NCBI GenBank assembly: GCA_039030555.1
Contig: JBCCDY010000014.1
Location: 1 to 64,000, forward strand
DNA length: 64,000 nt
DNA from: JBCCDY01 sp039030555
GTDB lineage: Bacteria > Bacteroidota > Bacteroidia > Cytophagales > Cyclobacteriaceae
Reading direction: 5' to 3'
Positions 43,700 to 55,100 of this stretch are shown here, piece by piece. Positions within the stretch are counted from its first letter, which is position 1. Every line of letters begins with the position of its first letter. The notes beneath the pieces were generated by a model, which was given only the letters and a program-made list of their open reading frames with translations, made no database searches and was not told the DNA's origin. The position numbers and the translations under genes are program-made.

Positions 43700-46600
43700 T
43701 TACATAGATAGAATAATAGGAGTATCATCATTCCTTACTACCATATAATGACTTTCTCCATTGATCCTTATCTCTTCTATTCCTCGGACTTGTCCCTTTA
43801 AAAGAAGGCCCGTTTTTTTAGGATGTATATTTTTAAAATTACCTTTCCCATCACCTATCAATAAATTACCATAGCTAGCGTCATACCTTCCTCTTTGTAG
43901 ATTAACATTGAAAAAGTTACCACCCACTATAAGATCTAGGTTACCATCATTATTGATATCGCATTTTTTAAAAGCCATAATAGGAGACCACTGAACTTCA
44001 GTAGGAAGGGATTTTAATTCAAAACTAAAATCTCCTTTATTTTCTATATAATAAGATTGAAAGTCGTTTACGTAAAAAGCCTCTGATTCCTTTAGACTAG
44101 TTCGATCAACAATTTCATTTAAGGAAGCATTAGCAAAATCAGAGTATTTCAAATATTCCTTATTGAAGCTTTCCATAGCCTTTGTCAGATCATCTTTTTC
44201 AGCGTATAAAATTTCTTGGTTATCAACGTAATATGTAATGATTTGGTCAATTCTATCGTTTTTATCAAAATCTGAAACATACATTCTAACAGGTTGATCT
44301 TTGGAGGTCTTTAATTTTGAGTTAAGTCCCAAGTTACCAGCAACTAGATCAATATCACCATCATTGTCAAAATCACCTGTCTCAATTGTATTCCACCAAC
44401 CAAAGGATTCAGCTAAACCAGCTAAGTTTAAATCTAAGAGTTTAAGAGTACCTTGTTCATTATGAAAAATTTTAAGAGGCGCCCATTGGCTCGCTACTAT
44501 TAGCTCTTCATAATTATCCCCGTTTAAGTCTTCCCACCTTGCGTCTTTAACTAAACCAACATATGATAATTGATCATCATGTGCATTATTATCAATTCTA
44601 AAACTTCCATCACCTTGGTTCTTTAATAAATAGCTTTGTGGAATTTTACCATAATTCCATGGTATAGCACTTGCCCCAAGAAAAATATCATTAAACCCAT
44701 CTCTATCAAAATCGCTAATTGAAATACTCGATCCTGTTAAATAAATATCTGGTAAATTCTTTTCGGATTTATGAAAAAAACCCGTTCCATCATTAAGATA
44801 AAGCCTTGGTTTATTCGGTTCAGAACTTAAATCAAACTCATTCCCCCCGCTTAAGACAAGTAAGTCAATATCTCCATCATTGTCACAATCAAAGAGCTTA
44901 GAATCTACATCTTCACTCAAAGAATCTGCTCTAAAAATATCTCGATTTGAGATACTAAATTTTCCATCATCATTTTGGATATATAAAGAAGCCGTTTGCC
45001 ATTTAGCTCCTCCAATAAAAACATCTTCATTACCATCATTATTAACATCTGCAACCGATAAACATGGCCCCTCAGTAGAGTTCATATGTGGCAATAATGG
45101 TTCTCGGTTAAACTCTATAAATTTATTTTCATCATGCTTGAAATCAATACCTAATTCAGCAGAACTAGCCTGACTAAATATCGTACTTGAGTCCGTTGAA
45201 ACTTTATTTGAAATTCTATCATGATCGTACTCCCCTGTGGCATTAGTGTAATTGAGCAACAAAGTTTGGTTCGAAAGAACATTATACAAAGTTTCAAACT
45301 TCATGTCTGGCCATACGACTGTTAATGAATCAAGCTTTTTTAAACTATCCAGACCTATAACAAGAGAGTAATCTATTGAAGATAAATAACCCCGAGTTGG
45401 AATCATTTCATTTATTTGAATAGTTTCATCGACATAAGAAATGACCTTACTTCCGATTCCAAACTTATTTTTACTACTTCCGAGTAATTTGATTTTAAGA
45501 TAATGAGGCTGCTTATCACTGATCCTTCCTTTCTCTATAGTTCTATTTTTGTACAAGAAAGCTTCTTGATTAATATTGTTAACTATGATATCTAAATCTC
45601 CATCATTATCTAAATCTGAAAGTGTTGAACCATTGGAATATGAAGGCAAATCAAAGCCCCAATCATCAGATACATCTTTAAAAATTAGCCCATCATCATT
45701 CTTGAATAAGAAGTTTGTTAATTTATGTTGAGGCATATTATCAATTAGCCCAAGTTCCTGTTCCGTTATTGTCTTATCTAACCTTGCCTGTATTGCGTCA
45801 TTTGATATGAATTTTATATAATCGAGATCATTTGACCTTCGATATATACCGTTAGAAATAAAAAGGTCTTTAAATCCATCTAAGTCAGCATCAAAAAAAA
45901 GTGCTGACCAGCTCCAATCTGTCGCACCAACTCCTGAGAACATACCTATATCACTAAAATATCCATTACCATTATTTAGTTGGAGAGCATTTCTGGAAAA
46001 TTGATAATGATAACCAAAACCCAATTTAAAATCATACACGGGATAAGGTTCTTCACCTGCAGATGATTTAAGTATTTTGGGGTCTCTTGGTAGCATGTCC
46101 AGAGTAATTATTTCCGGATAACCATCATTATTTATATCACCAATATCATTTCCCATCGAATAACGACTGGTATGAGGTATTTTTTCTTCTAAAACATCCG
46201 AAAACGTGCCATTCTTATTATTTATATAGAGATAATCGTTCTCGTGAAAATCATTTCCCACATATATATCAGGGTATCCATCTAAGTTGACATCACTTAT
46301 TGTAATACCTAAACCATACCCGATTGCACTACTGAAGATCCCACTTTCAGAAGTTACATCAACGTATTTACCATCAACATTCTCTAACAATTTATCTCCT
46401 GCTAATGGATGTGTTTTTTCTCTTATTTCCGACCTCCCAAAAGTACCATTATCATGAACAGAGTGATTTAACATATACATATCAAGGTCTCCATCAAGGT
46501 CGTAATCAAAAAAAGCTGCTTGGTTTGAAAATCCTACTAAATCCAAACCATAAGCTGCTGCTTCCTCTTCGAATATTGGAACACCGTCTTTATTATTTCC

Positions 46601-47050
46601 TTTATTAATAAATAACTCATTTTTTCCTTTCAAGGATAAAAAGTCACCTACTTGGCTCACATATATATCTAACAACCCGTCTTCGTTAACGTCCGCAAAG
46701 GTTACGCCAGTAGTCCATTTTCCATTGCCTGCAACATTTGCTATTTGAGTGATATCAGTAAACTTAAAATCTCCCTGGTTTAGGTATAATTTGTTTGACT
46801 CTCTATTTGATGTAAAATATAAATCTGGAAGACTATCATTATTCAAGTCTCCACTTGCAACACCGCCTCCATTATAATAGTAGAGGTAATTGAATATGTT
46901 AAGTTCAGGATCATCGTTTATTCTATTCCGAAAATCAATACCGGTTTTTCCTGATTCCAGTAAAACAAATTTCTTTGTGCTTGTATTTGAGGTACAAGAA
47001 AATATAAGCGACGTAATTATTGTGAATGCAAAAAATCTATACATAAACAA
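43700..47050 (-). CDS. FG-GAP/VCBS and UnbV/ASPIC lipoprotein, copy A
   Basis: A 1,116-residue predicted lipoprotein (lipobox IFSC, Cys19). A first propeller region (about 45-500) carries repeats such as GGGVASGDLNNDSLPDLYF and DVNEDGLLDIYVS. A UnbV/ASPIC domain follows at about 515-600 (FGIGSKVISYV, LDSLTVVWPDM), then a second FG-GAP propeller (about 650-960) and a C-terminal strand-rich part. The Asp/Asn-rich loops should bind calcium. Copies B (47056) and C (58339) have the same order and size. It lies 25 bases upstream of the haloperoxidase-like gene and 5 after copy B, in one operon with SusC/SusD. Function is unknown, but surface ligand binding is likely. Confidence 0.88.
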   Translation of the reverse strand: MFMYRFFAFTIITSLIFSCTSNTSTKKFVLLESGKTGIDFRNRINDDPELNIFNYLYYYNGGGVASGDLNNDSLPDLYFTSNRESNKLYLNQGDFKFTDITQIANVAGNGKWTTGVTFADVNEDGLLDIYVSQVGDFLSLKGKNELFINKGNNKDGVPIFEEEAAAYGLDLVGFSNQAAFFDYDLDGDLDMYMLNHSVHDNGTFGRSEIREKTHPLAGDKLLENVDGKYVDVTSESGIFSSAIGYGLGITISDVNLDGYPDIYVGNDFHENDYLYINNKNGTFSDVLEEKIPHTSRYSMGNDIGDINNDGYPEIITLDMLPRDPKILKSSAGEEPYPVYDFKLGFGYHYQFSRNALQLNNGNGYFSDIGMFSGVGATDWSWSALFFDADLDGFKDLFISNGIYRRSNDLDYIKFISNDAIQARLDKTITEQELGLIDNMPQHKLTNFLFKNDDGLIFKDVSDDWGFDLPSYSNGSTLSDLDNDGDLDIIVNNINQEAFLYKNRTIEKGRISDKQPHYLKIKLLGSSKNKFGIGSKVISYVDETIQINEMIPTRGYLSSIDYSLVIGLDSLKKLDSLTVVWPDMKFETLYNVLSNQTLLLNYTNATGEYDHDRISNKVSTDSSTIFSQASSAELGIDFKHDENKFIEFNREPLLPHMNSTEGPCLSVADVNNDGNEDVFIGGAKWQTASLYIQNDDGKFSISNRDIFRADSLSEDVDSKLFDCDNDGDIDLLVLSGGNEFDLSSEPNKPRLYLNDGTGFFHKSEKNLPDIYLTGSSISISDFDRDGFNDIFLGASAIPWNYGKIPQSYLLKNQGDGSFRIDNNAHDDQLSYVGLVKDARWEDLNGDNYEELIVASQWAPLKIFHNEQGTLKLLDLNLAGLAESFGWWNTIETGDFDNDGDIDLVAGNLGLNSKLKTSKDQPVRMYVSDFDKNDRIDQIITYYVDNQEILYAEKDDLTKAMESFNKEYLKYSDFANASLNEIVDRTSLKESEAFYVNDFQSYYIENKGDFSFELKSLPTEVQWSPIMAFKKCDINNDGNLDLIVGGNFFNVNLQRGRYDASYGNLLIGDGKGNFKNIHPKKTGLLLKGQVRGIEEIRINGESHYMVVRNDDTPIILSM

Positions 47051-47055
47051 TTAAG

Positions 47056-50000
47056 TTATTTATTTATTTCATAGAACAATGGCGTGTCATTATTTCTTAA
47101 TGCCACAATATATTTTTTATTTCCAATGCTGTTTATAACAGACATATTTCGGACTTCTCCGGTATAGAAAAACCCACTTTGTTTGAATGATAGTGGCTCG
47201 AAATTTTGAACACCTTCCGCCCTCAATAATAACCCATATAAGGCATCATATCGCCCTGATTCAGGTTTTGTCCCGAAAAAGTTACCTGCTAACAGAATAT
47301 CTTTACTCTGATCCTGATCAAAATCATAAATAATAGAAGATCTGACTTGAGATATCTGAGCCTCTTTGTTTAAAGGTTTCAAATCAAAATTTCTCTTTTC
47401 TAGATCATTCCAAAGAATAGAAGATTCAAATGCAAAAGCTTTTAAAACTATACTCCTACTTAATGTTACACTATCGAAGATATTATGTATCGGTTCATCA
47501 GCATAATCTTCAAACCGAACGTATTTTTTTCGAATTTCAGGAATTTGCTTTTCCAAATCCTGCTTTAAAGTAAAAGGATAATCTTTATTATCTTCTTTTC
47601 GGAAAGTATAAATGTGATCGATAGTTCTGTTCTGATCAAAATCATTTACATATAAAGAAATGGGTGAATCTTGGGAAGCTTTAAATTTTGAGTTAAGTCC
47701 CAAATTACCCAATACGAAATCCGGGTCTCCATCATTATCTAAATCACCGACATCAATACTATTCCACCAGCCATTGGAATTACTTAAGCCAAATTTTTCG
47801 TCTCTTTTGAATAATCCCTTCTGATTTTCCAAAACCGTTACGGGCATCCACTCTCCGACTATAACCAAATCAGAATCTCCATCTAGATCATAATCAGCCC
47901 ATTTAGCATCTGTTACCATCCCCAATCCTGAAACAACTTTACTATTCTTCTCATCCACTTTGAATTTACCATTGCCATCATTAACCAAAAAATAGCTATC
48001 TGGTGATAAACCATAAAACCAAGGAATAACTCTCGTACCTATAAAAAGATCAATATCTCCGTCACCATCATAATCTACCGGAATACCAACTGATGAACTA
48101 TTGTACAAATTGGGGATTGCTTCCATTGATTTTTTAAAAATGATTTTGTCAGAGAATGACTCATTTATATACAACCTGTCCTGTAGTGCAGGAGCATTTC
48201 TTGAGTATTCGTACCCCCCGCTTAGAACCAGAAGATCTAAATCCCCATCATTATCTGCATCAAAAAAAGCAGCATCTACATCTTCAGAAACAATATCATC
48301 TTTTGCCAAACTAAATTTATTAAACTGACCTTGTTCATCTTGAACGTATAAAAAACTTTCATATCCTTTTGCTCCTCCAACGTAAAAATCATCAAGCCCA
48401 TCGCCATTCACATCTCCCACAGAAAAAGCAGGCCCCTCTCTAGATATCATATGATATAGTAGCCTTTCTCGGTCAAAATCAACAAAATCATTCTCCTTGT
48501 GGCCATAACTTAAATTAATTGAATTAGTCACGTCCGATATTATTGATTTAATATTTTTCTGTTCATCGAAGTTTTTGTAATTAAATACTTCTTTAGAATC
48601 TGAATAGTCTATTGTTAAAAAATCATTGACATCAATATTAGTAAGAAGCTGAGTTTTATCATCAGGCCATATAACTCTTAATGAATCCAGCTTATCTGTA
48701 TCACCCAAACCTAGTACTACTTTGTAATCCATACTAGACTGGAAACCTTTATTCGGAATCAATTCGTGGTATACCTTATTTTCTTCGTTGTAGTAAGCAA
48801 TAATCTTTGAGCCAATAGCGAATTTATTTCCACTTGCTCCTACTAAGTTGATGCTCAGGAAATTATTCTGATTGTTTGTATTATTTCTGAAGATAAAGCT
48901 CGGTTGATTTACATTGTTTACAACCAAATCGAGATCGCCATCATTATCTAAATCCCCATAGGCTGCCCCATTTGAGAAACTAGGATAATTCATTCCCCAT
49001 TCATTACTTGATTCTTTAAAACTAAAATCACTCGACTGAACAAACATTGAATTAACAATAGGCGTAGATGGAATCATTTCAATCCATTTTGCAAAATCAA
49101 CTTTTTCACCTCGTTTGGCAGCTACTAAATTTTCATCATTGGCTAGAAAATTTATAAAGTCCTGGTTTGTTACATCTCTATAAATTCCATTAGCAACGTA
49201 TATATCCTTTAATCCATCATTATTATAATCCTCAATTAATGCTCCCCAACTCCAATCTGAAGCTTCAACATTAGCCATGTTAGCTATTTCACCAAACGAA
49301 TTATTTCCATTATTAAGTTGCAAGGTATTCTGCATAAGCTGGTGATGGTAATCTTGGCTAAGTTTAAACTTATACAAATCATAAGATTCGAACGTAGATA
49401 ATAACTTGATCCTTCTATCATCCTTAGGCAACATGTCAGTCACAAAGATGTCGAGAAGACCATCATTATTTAAATCTGAAATATCTGCCCCCATGGAAGA
49501 TAGACTTATATGTCCAAAAAAACTCTCTAGTTGTTCACTGAAACTACCCTCACCTTTGTTAAGGTATAAGTAATCCCTCTCGTAGAAATCGTTCGAAATA
49601 TAAATATCAATCAGGCCATCGTTATTGACGTCCCCTGCGGTTATTCCGAGGCCAAAACCTATAACACTACCATAAATACCCGCCTCGGCACTAATATCAT
49701 TAAATTCACCATCATCATTTCTTAATAATTTATCACCACCTTTATTATCCCTTTCAGATCTCAAGTTTTTGTATCCTAATGTAGAGATTGGTCTGAACGA
49801 GTTATTTAATAAATAACAATCTAGATCGTTATCTTTATCAAAATCGATGAACACAGCGTGTGTAGAAAATCCCGAATTATCCAATCCAAATTCTGCAGCT
49901 TCTTCTTTAAATGTTAAGTCACCTTTATTTACAAATAATTCGTTTTCTCTGTCATCACCCTTAATACTACCAGAGTTACAAACATAGATATCTAATAGAC

Positions 50001-50400
50001 CATCATTGTTAATATCTACCATACTAACCCCAGTTGACCAAGCCTTAGAACCAGAGACACCAGCGCTATTAGTTATATCCTTGAATTTTAAATTCCCTTC
50101 ATTCAAATACAATTTATTACTTCCAATATTAGATGTAAAATAAATATCAGATAGGCCATCGTTGTTTATATCACCAATTGCAACACCACCACCATTGTAA
50201 TAATTTCTGTATCTAAAAACATCGAACTTCTCATCTAATTCGAGACGATTAATAAAGTTAACACCGGTAAAAGAAGCATTCAGCAAAGAAAATTGCATTG
50301 AATCAACATGATTCATTTCCGAAAAACTTTCATCTGAATCATCTTGTCTATGACATGAGATAATTATCAAAAGAAAAAGACAACTAAAAAAAGTCCTCAT
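47056..50400 (-). CDS. FG-GAP/VCBS and UnbV/ASPIC lipoprotein, copy B
   Basis: A 1,114-residue predicted lipoprotein (lipobox IIISC, Cys16) with the same architecture as copy A: first propeller (YYNGGGVAIGDINNDGLSDIYF, DINNDGLLDIYVC), ASPIC domain at about 515-595 (FAIGSKIIAYYN, LDSLRVIWPDD), second propeller (DVNGDGLDDFYVG, DADNDGDLDLLVL), and a C-terminal part with SRSIVLKAFAFESS. It is the first gene after susD but stands behind an intrinsic terminator (50411-50443) with no room for a new promoter, so it is probably expressed by read-through at a lower level than susC and susD. Confidence 0.88.
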   Translation of the reverse strand: MRTFFSCLFLLIIISCHRQDDSDESFSEMNHVDSMQFSLLNASFTGVNFINRLELDEKFDVFRYRNYYNGGGVAIGDINNDGLSDIYFTSNIGSNKLYLNEGNLKFKDITNSAGVSGSKAWSTGVSMVDINNDGLLDIYVCNSGSIKGDDRENELFVNKGDLTFKEEAAEFGLDNSGFSTHAVFIDFDKDNDLDCYLLNNSFRPISTLGYKNLRSERDNKGGDKLLRNDDGEFNDISAEAGIYGSVIGFGLGITAGDVNNDGLIDIYISNDFYERDYLYLNKGEGSFSEQLESFFGHISLSSMGADISDLNNDGLLDIFVTDMLPKDDRRIKLLSTFESYDLYKFKLSQDYHHQLMQNTLQLNNGNNSFGEIANMANVEASDWSWGALIEDYNNDGLKDIYVANGIYRDVTNQDFINFLANDENLVAAKRGEKVDFAKWIEMIPSTPIVNSMFVQSSDFSFKESSNEWGMNYPSFSNGAAYGDLDNDGDLDLVVNNVNQPSFIFRNNTNNQNNFLSINLVGASGNKFAIGSKIIAYYNEENKVYHELIPNKGFQSSMDYKVVLGLGDTDKLDSLRVIWPDDKTQLLTNIDVNDFLTIDYSDSKEVFNYKNFDEQKNIKSIISDVTNSINLSYGHKENDFVDFDRERLLYHMISREGPAFSVGDVNGDGLDDFYVGGAKGYESFLYVQDEQGQFNKFSLAKDDIVSEDVDAAFFDADNDGDLDLLVLSGGYEYSRNAPALQDRLYINESFSDKIIFKKSMEAIPNLYNSSSVGIPVDYDGDGDIDLFIGTRVIPWFYGLSPDSYFLVNDGNGKFKVDEKNSKVVSGLGMVTDAKWADYDLDGDSDLVIVGEWMPVTVLENQKGLFKRDEKFGLSNSNGWWNSIDVGDLDNDGDPDFVLGNLGLNSKFKASQDSPISLYVNDFDQNRTIDHIYTFRKEDNKDYPFTLKQDLEKQIPEIRKKYVRFEDYADEPIHNIFDSVTLSRSIVLKAFAFESSILWNDLEKRNFDLKPLNKEAQISQVRSSIIYDFDQDQSKDILLAGNFFGTKPESGRYDALYGLLLRAEGVQNFEPLSFKQSGFFYTGEVRNMSVINSIGNKKYIVALRNNDTPLFYEINK

Positions 50401-50410
50401 TTACAGATAT

Positions 50411-50443
50411 TAAAAAAAAAACAAGTGACTTTCATCACTTGTT
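50411..50443 (-). terminator. intrinsic terminator between susD-like and VCBS copy B genes
   Basis: Perfect 9-bp stem AACAAGTGA / TCACTTGTT with a 6-base loop. On the minus strand it is followed by nine T residues and, 11 bases later, by the ATG of the next gene. It lies inside an otherwise continuous operon, so it probably sets the expression step between susCD and the downstream genes. Confidence 0.88.
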
Positions 50444-50470
50444 TTCTAGTAAAGTTGGATTAAAAGAACC

Positions 50471-52111
50471 TTATTCTTGTCCTGGATTCGGTTGTAAATT
50501 AGGGTTTACATCTAACGCTACTTGAGGAATTGTAAACACTAATCTATTAGCAGGAGAAACATTAGGTTTTTCTGAATATGAATTCAAGAAAGTCCCAAAT
50601 CTTATTTGATCCGTTCTTCTATAATTCTCCCAATATAACTCAAAACCTCTCTCTGCAAGAATTTCACTTCCATCTCCTGATATAGATGAAATTGGATTGG
50701 CATTTCTGGCTTCACGAAGTTGATTAATCAATACGATCGCATCACCATCATTACCTAGCCTCCACTGAGCTTCGGCTTTCATTAATATAACATCTGCATA
50801 TCTCATAATAATAAAATCATTATCCGCAAGATCATCTACTGCGGCATCTGGATCAGGTCTATATTTAACAACCCTAACTCCCTGAGATTCATTGGCACCA
50901 GCTATAGGAACATCTACTGTATAAATAAGTGGAATACCGTTACGATCATCAACAGGATTTCCATCAGCATCAGTAGCTTGACCAATAAGGAAACCAAGAT
51001 TACTACCTATTTCGTCTCTTAAACTTTCATCCTGAAATCTGATATCGGTAGTACTTACACCATTTGAGGGATTTCCATCAGCATCCCAAGCATTGTAAAA
51101 TTCCGCAATAGTAGCAAAACCGTTCCATGGAGCATCCGCTCCAGCATCCATAAGTACCTGCGAACCTAAATCATGATTATAATGCAAAGTCATATTCCAA
51201 CGACTAGCACTAGGGCCATTATCTAAAGATTCACTATTAGGAAGAACCCAAATAGCTTCAGCACTAGCACTAGCATTTTCACTATTATCAGGGGCAAACA
51301 TATCGAAATAATTAGATGCTAAACTGAACTCACCGGAATTTATTATTGCATCACAGGCTGCAACTACTGCACTTAAATCCTCATTATTAGTTGGTGCATT
51401 ATCATAAATATTTCGATTTAATAAAGTTCTCGCTAATAGCACATTTGCAGAAGCAACCGTAGGCCTATTTGTACCAACTTCCGAAGATGCTCTAAGTTGA
51501 AGAATAATTTCTTCCAACTCGGAGATCACAAAAGCTGTGGCTTCAGTTCGACTTAAAACAATAGGTTCGTCATCTTCGTTCAAGGAAGGTACTTGACCGA
51601 AAAGATCTACCAGTTGATACATAAAAAAGGCTCTTAAATATCTAACTTCTGCGATAAATGGATCCAATACATCACTGCCACTAGTTTCAGCAGCAGTATT
51701 AAAGGTGTTTAAAGCATCAAATGATCTTGCTATTCCTGTATTCATAGAATTCCATGCATTTAATACATATGGATGATTTGCATCCCATTCATGTGTATGC
51801 ATAACTCTCCAAACTCCTCCATCATCCCAATCAGTACCCCGAGTTGGACCTATCATTTCGTCAGAAGTATGTTGTTGGAGTGCCAACAAATTATCCTGAT
51901 TGTTATAAAAATTAATAACAGCCAGAATATTGTTTAGAACCGGGGTAGCAGCTCCTTCAGGATTATTTACAAGTTCCTCACTAACTTGTTCTATTAAGTC
52001 ATCACCAGTTGATGAATCGAGTAACTCCTCATCCAAATCACACGACCACAATACAGCTACTAAAAAAAAGCTGTACTTGATTTTAAAAAACTTATTAAAA
52101 AAACTATTCAT
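50471..52111 (-). CDS. RagB/SusD family nutrient-uptake outer-membrane lipoprotein
   Basis: A 546-residue SusD-like substrate-binding lipoprotein (lipobox LWSC, Cys24). The TPR-type helical core is visible as FIAEVRYLRAFFMYQLVDLFGQVP and the later ANVLLARTLLN. The C-terminal block has VVKYRPDPDA, FIIMRYADVILMKAEAQWRLG and the RGFELYWENYRRTDQIRFG signature. It forms the lid over the SusC-like barrel encoded 11 bases upstream. The ligand is unknown, but the surrounding GH31 and SusE/F-like genes point to alpha-glucans. Confidence 0.95.
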   Translation of the reverse strand: MNSFFNKFFKIKYSFFLVAVLWSCDLDEELLDSSTGDDLIEQVSEELVNNPEGAATPVLNNILAVINFYNNQDNLLALQQHTSDEMIGPTRGTDWDDGGVWRVMHTHEWDANHPYVLNAWNSMNTGIARSFDALNTFNTAAETSGSDVLDPFIAEVRYLRAFFMYQLVDLFGQVPSLNEDDEPIVLSRTEATAFVISELEEIILQLRASSEVGTNRPTVASANVLLARTLLNRNIYDNAPTNNEDLSAVVAACDAIINSGEFSLASNYFDMFAPDNSENASASAEAIWVLPNSESLDNGPSASRWNMTLHYNHDLGSQVLMDAGADAPWNGFATIAEFYNAWDADGNPSNGVSTTDIRFQDESLRDEIGSNLGFLIGQATDADGNPVDDRNGIPLIYTVDVPIAGANESQGVRVVKYRPDPDAAVDDLADNDFIIMRYADVILMKAEAQWRLGNDGDAIVLINQLREARNANPISSISGDGSEILAERGFELYWENYRRTDQIRFGTFLNSYSEKPNVSPANRLVFTIPQVALDVNPNLQPNPGQE

Positions 52112-52122
52112 TATTAAACTAT

Positions 52123-55100
52123 TTAAAAGCTAATATTCAATCCTACTAAAACAACCGACGGTCTAGGATATGAAGTTAAATCAATACCCAAAGACGGTAC
52201 ATTTTCTACGTTTTTATCCGTATTAACTTCAGGATCATAACCCGTATAATTTGTAAGTACAACTAGATTTTGTCCAGTTACATAAAGTCTTAAACTACTT
52301 ATTTCCTCAATGTTACTTACATCAAAATTATAACCTAACGAAACATTTTCTAATCTAACAAACGATCCATCTTCCAAGAATCTAGTTGATGCAGAGAGCG
52401 TCGCATTGGTAGCTTCAGGCTCAGAGGCATTGTCTACAGTAGTATTACGTTGCTGAGCCAAAGCATTTCTAGTAAACAAAGCATTTGCAGTATTGTTATA
52501 GATTTCATTTCCTTGAACTCCAGAAATTAAGAAATTAAAATCCCATCTTTTATAACTTAATGAATTTGTAATTCCCCAGGTAAAATCTGGAATAGCAGAG
52601 CCAGCAATAATTCTATCACTACCATCGTTGGAAGTCGTCACCCCCCCTTCAAGAGTTCTATAAAGAGGTTCACCTGCTTCATTAAATCCAACGAAAGGTG
52701 TTAAAAAGAATGATCCTACCGATTCTCCATTAGTTATTATCTGTGAACGCACATTTGATAATCCCTGACCGTTAATATCTCCTGTAAAAATATCTCCTGT
52801 AGTTAAATTTTCAACTTCATTATCAATGAAAGTTATATTAAAATCTGTGTTCCACGAAAAGTTCTCGTTATCATAAACAACACCGCCTAAAACTACCTCA
52901 ATACCTCTGTTAATAAGCTCTGCATCAACATTTTCGAAACCCGTTGCAACTAAGGATGGTGCAGGTTGTGCTATTTGAAGAAGTAAGTCAGTAGTAACCT
53001 TTCTAAATGCATCAATAGAACCATTAAGTCGCCCGTTAAACAACCCAAAATCAACACCTATATTGTTTTGAGTTGTAGTTTCCCATTGAATATCTGGGTT
53101 AGGTTGCCTTTGTACCTCGAGCGCACCCGTATTAGCATTTAATCTGAAAACTGGTTGTGAAATTCCATTCTCAAATTCTTGATTTCCTGTTTGCCCCCAA
53201 CCATATCTTAGTTTTAAATTATCAAATATTCCAAGATCAGATATAAATGCTTCGTCACTTAATCTCCATCCTAAAGCGAATGATGGGAATACTGCATATC
53301 TATTGTTTTCTCCAAACCTTGTGGAACCATCGACTCTAACATTGGCAGTCACTATATATTTATCTCTGTAAACATAATTAACTCTTCCTAAAAAAGATTG
53401 AAGAGAATTAACCTCAGCATCAGAGCCTACTTCTACAACAGTACCTCCTTCTACTGGATTAGGTCCTAATACAGCGTTAGTAGGCAAAACCGTATTTGAT
53501 GTATTTTGGAAGCCACCTATAGATGCTAGCCTTGATCCTCTATTCAAAAATTCTTGAAAAGTATAACCTACTAGGGCACTAAACTCACCTTCACCAATAT
53601 CTCGACTATAATTCACAAGATGTTCAATTAAGAAATTTGAATTTTCTCTACTATTAATATCAGCTCTTCCATTAGGTGTAAAAGATAAAGTTGTAGGAAA
53701 TGATGTCCTTCTTACCGATTGAGATCTATCAAATCCAAAATTAACTTTGTATTTTAAACCTCCTATAAACTCATACTCAAGTGATATGTTTCCTAAAGCT
53801 CGATCAGTTAGTGTCCTATCGCTGAAGTTATCTGTAATTTCTCTTGGATTTCTTATCGAGTTATTTAAAGTAAAAAAACTTCCATCTTCATTAAACACGG
53901 GTGTAGTAGGATTAGTGACTAAGGCAAGAGCAATAACATCACCTTCGAAACCTGTTCGATCTCCAATAAATGCCCCTTGGTCTTTTAGATGAGAATATGT
54001 GACATTAACATTAATATCTAACTTATCATTTAATGCCTTTTGCGAAGCTTTTACCCTGGCTGTGTATCTTTCTTGACCTGTATTTCTAAGAATACCAGCT
54101 TGGTCAAATGCACTAACAGAAACACTATATCTTGTATCTTCATCGCCACCACTGTAAGAAAGGGCGTGATTGTGAGAAAGAGCTGTCTCATAAATTTCAT
54201 CTTGCCAATTTGTGTTTCCTCCTCTAAGACTATTATTAACTAGTTCTTCACTTAACTCACCTGTTGCCTGTAATGAATTTAAAGCCGCTGTATACTGTTC
54301 AGCATTTAAAACATCAATCTCTTGTCTTAAAAAGGAAGCACTACCAAACGTAGAGTATGTCACTTTGGGTGCTCCAGCTTTACCACTTTTAGTTGTAATG
54401 AGTACAACCCCATTTGATCCTCTGGTACCATATATCGCTGCTGCAGAGGCATCTTTTAGAACGTCAATCTGTTCAATATCATCTGGATTTAGGAAATTCA
54501 AAGGACTGTTAGCTTGTCCTCCTCCAGTACCAAAAGCATCAGCACCTCCAGCCTGAATATTTCTACCATCTAAGGGAACACCATCTACTACAATTAAAGG
54601 ATCATTATTACTTCGAAGTGATGAATTTCCTCTAACCTGAAATTGCAAACCAGCTCCGGGTGCACCACTTGAAGGAGTTACCTGAACTCCAGCAAGCTTA
54701 CCTCTAATTAAATCGCCAGGATTATTAATTACCCCAGGGTTAAAATCTTCTTCCCCAATTGAAGATAAAGCTCCTGTAACGTCTCTTTTCTCTTGAACTC
54801 CGTAACCAACCACCACGACTTCTGAAAGTTGTTTTACATCTGTTGCTAATTGTACATCTATAACTGAACGATTACCAACTTCAATTTCTTGCGCCTCGTA
54901 ACCCACGAATGAAATAACAATTGTGGCGTTTTCAGAAACAGTAAGTCTGAAATTACCATCAAAATCAGTAACCGTACCATTAGTGGTACCTTTTTCGAGA
55001 ATGTTTACCCCTGGTAAACCAGTTCCATCAGCACCATCTGTTACGGTTCCTGAAACTGTTTTATCCTGTGCAATGGCTAATTGCGTGCAGGATATAAACA

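Noticed and set aside
43700..50400. Long opposite-strand reading frames within the VCBS genes
   Set aside because: They are by-products of the repeated Asp/Asn/Gly codons. They show no start context, conserved motif or signal.
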